A stretch of DNA of 64,000 bases from Bradyrhizobium japonicum USDA 6. Lineage in GTDB: Bacteria > Pseudomonadota > Alphaproteobacteria > Rhizobiales > Xanthobacteraceae. Location: contig NC_017249.1 in NCBI RefSeq assembly GCF_000284375.1, forward strand, positions 7,743,001-7,807,000, in the 5' to 3' direction. The position numbers and the translations under genes are program-made. This document shows positions 62,744 to 64,000 of the stretch, one piece after another. The notes beneath the pieces were generated by a model that saw nothing but the letters and a program-made list of their open reading frames with translations, had not been told where the DNA came from and made no database searches. Position 1 is the stretch's first letter. Each line of letters opens with the position of its first letter.

Positions 62744-63481
62744 ATGACCACCCAGCACCCACGCACAGCCATCGTCACCGGCAGCTCGAAGGGCATCGGC
62801 GCGGCGGTCGCCGAGCGGCTGGCGCGGGACGGCCTCGCCGTCGTCGTCAACTATGCGAGCGGCGTTGCGCCGGCCGAGGCGCTGGTGGCGAAGATCAAGG
62901 CGGCGGGCGGGGCGGCAATTGCCGTCAAGGCCGACATCAGCAAGCTGGCTGACGTGCGCGCGCTGTTCGACGCAGCCGAGACGGCGTTCGGCGGCGTCGA
63001 CGTGCTCGTCAACAATGCCGGGATCATGAAGGTCGCCCCATTGGCCCAGACCACCGACGAGGTGTGGGACCAGACCATCGCGGTCAACCTCACCGGCACC
63101 TTCTTTGCGCTGCGTGAAGCGGCGAAGCGGCTGCGCGAGGACGGCCGGATCGTCAATTTCTCGACCAGCGTGGTCGGGCTCTATCAGCCGACCTATGCGG
63201 CTTACGCCGCGACCAAGGCCGGCATCGAGGCCATCACCCACATCCTCTCGAAGGAGCTGGGCGTGAGGCGGATCACGGTCAACGCGATCGCGCCGGGCCC
63301 CGTCAACACCGAGCTGTTCCACAACGCCAACCAGCACGACATCTCGCCGATCATCGACCGCACGCCTCTCCATCGTCTCGGCGAACCCGACGACATCGCG
63401 CGCGCGATCTCGTTCCTGGTCGGGCCCGATGGTGGCTGGATCAACGGCCAGATCCTTCGCGCCAATGGCGGCATCATCTGA
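62744..63481 (+). CDS. SDR-family oxidoreductase
   Basis: Classical short-chain dehydrogenase of 245 residues. Cofactor loop TAIVTGSSKGIGAAVAERLA (TGxxxGIG), NNAG in VDVLVNNAGIMKVAP, catalytic Ser in VNFSTSVVGL, and YxxxK in YAAYAATKAGIEAI. The residues after the second strand (VVNYASG) suggest NADP(H) preference. ATG 62744 with GGGAGA before it. Substrate unknown; in many proteobacteria such genes are paired with DoxX-type genes and TetR regulators, as appears here. Confidence 0.92.
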   Translation: MTTQHPRTAIVTGSSKGIGAAVAERLARDGLAVVVNYASGVAPAEALVAKIKAAGGAAIAVKADISKLADVRALFDAAETAFGGVDVLVNNAGIMKVAPLAQTTDEVWDQTIAVNLTGTFFALREAAKRLREDGRIVNFSTSVVGLYQPTYAAYAATKAGIEAITHILSKELGVRRITVNAIAPGPVNTELFHNANQHDISPIIDRTPLHRLGEPDDIARAISFLVGPDGGWINGQILRANGGII

Positions 63482-63507
63482 AGCCGCATCGTCTGGAGAT
63501 CATAACC

Positions 63508-64000
63508 ATGAGCGATGCGATCACGGGCGGGGCCCACGGCGCAGCCCCGCGTCCCTGCTGTTGCCTGGCTTGCGAAATTTCTACGAGATCGCCAATCCCA
63601 TTTCCTATGCGTTTCTGCGCGTTGCCTTCGGATTGATCCTGTTCACGCACGGCTTGCCGAAACTGCTCGGCGAGTCCCACGGCGCCATGGCCAATCCGTT
63701 CGCGAGCTCCATCAATTTCATTACCAATTCATTGCATTTTCCGGCCCCGGTGGCGTTCGGCTATTTCGTGATGCTGCTGGAAACCATCGGGGCCATCATG
63801 CTCGCCGCGGGGCTGTTCACCCGCCTCGTCGCGCCGATGGTCGCCGTGCAGATGGCGATGATCTGCCTGATCCATTACCCCAAATGGGCCTGGATCGATC
63901 GCGGCATGGAGTATCCGTTCCTGATGGGCCTCGTTGCCCTGCACATGTCGTTTCGGGGCGGCGGGCGATTTTCGGCGGACCGCTTAGTTGGAAGGGAGCT
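63508..64000 (+). pseudogene. DoxX-family membrane protein, frameshifted near its start, 3' end outside window
   Basis: A DoxX-like protein with four helices: IANPISYAFLRVAFGLILFT, GYFVMLLETIGAIMLAAGLF, LVAPMVAVQMAMICLIHYPK and others. The ATG at 63508 (MSDAITGGAHGA) is in another frame from the body; restoring one base in the CCCC run near 63546-63549 joins them (A-A-S-A-S-LLLPGLRNFYE). So either the gene is broken by a one-base deletion or the sequence has an error. The frame is still open at 64000 close to the expected end. It follows the SDR gene by 26 bp, likely one operon. Confidence 0.82.

Overview
The window reads as a chromosomal segment of a high-GC alphaproteobacterium, most likely Bradyrhizobium or a close relative. 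This rests on gene content rather than a database search: 4-hydroxybenzoate/protocatechuate genes, a tricarballylate (tcu) locus, a fused NAD-linked formate dehydrogenase with an oxalate/formate-type transporter, many solute-binding proteins, DUF3551 and DUF2336 proteins, and dispersed palindromes with a CATTGCGAGCGAAGCG-type core. No rRNA, CRISPR array, transposase or integrase gene was found.

Layout. 1-4.8 kb: 3' end of an HD-GYP protein, a FecR-like exported protein with a CHASE2 adenylate/guanylate cyclase behind a CRP-like palindrome, and a PRISE-type reductase. 5-10.6 kb: aromatic catabolism (pobA with a divergent AraC activator; pcaHG with a divergent LysR regulator and a perfect inverted-repeat operator), a NYN protein, and a decayed second copy of part of pcaG. 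10.6-17.4 kb: pncB, a diguanylate cyclase, an autotransporter, and a TetR regulator with twin operators. 17.7-26.5 kb: a three-domain lysophospholipid transporter/acyltransferase/acyl-ACP synthetase with an overlapping lipase-like gene, dsbB plus a 50-residue membrane protein, tcuBA with a GntR regulator, and ybaK. 26.7-43.9 kb: a molybdenum/tungsten block with formate dehydrogenase (fdsGB-fdsA), an OFA transporter, tusA, moeA, mobB, fdhD, mobA, a NicC-like monooxygenase, a MoeA fused to a solute-binding-type domain, a second MoeA homologue, a tungstate-type binding protein, and a helix-turn-helix regulator carrying a similar ligand domain. 44-47.4 kb: three periplasmic binding proteins of three families without their permeases.

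47.7-57 kb is an eroded accessory region. An intact tRNA with anticodon CAU is followed by a damaged whole copy, a 48-nt 3' fragment and a 5' fragment. Among them are an amidohydrolase, an orphan kdpF with no kdpABC, an hflX with two frameshifts, a methyltransferase with one frameshift, small exported proteins and two palindrome-ended mini-elements. This pattern fits repeated integration and loss at a tRNA attachment site. 57.4-64 kb returns to ordinary genes: a universal stress protein, small membrane or exported proteins, a DUF2867 gene bracketed by a 68-bp direct repeat, an ECF sigma factor with a SnoaL-like tail, a drug-type MFS exporter, and an SDR-DoxX pair behind an 11-bp-arm inverted repeat.

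Functionally, the middle of the window is coherent. Formate (taken up or released by oxalate exchange) is oxidised to CO2 with NADH production by a Mo/W enzyme, and the genes for cofactor nucleotide transfer (mobA), metal insertion (moeA), sulfuration (fdhD) and possibly metal sensing lie beside it. Four single-base indels (two in hflX, one each in the methyltransferase and doxX) interrupt otherwise full-length reading frames; real decay and sequence error cannot be told apart from the sequence alone.
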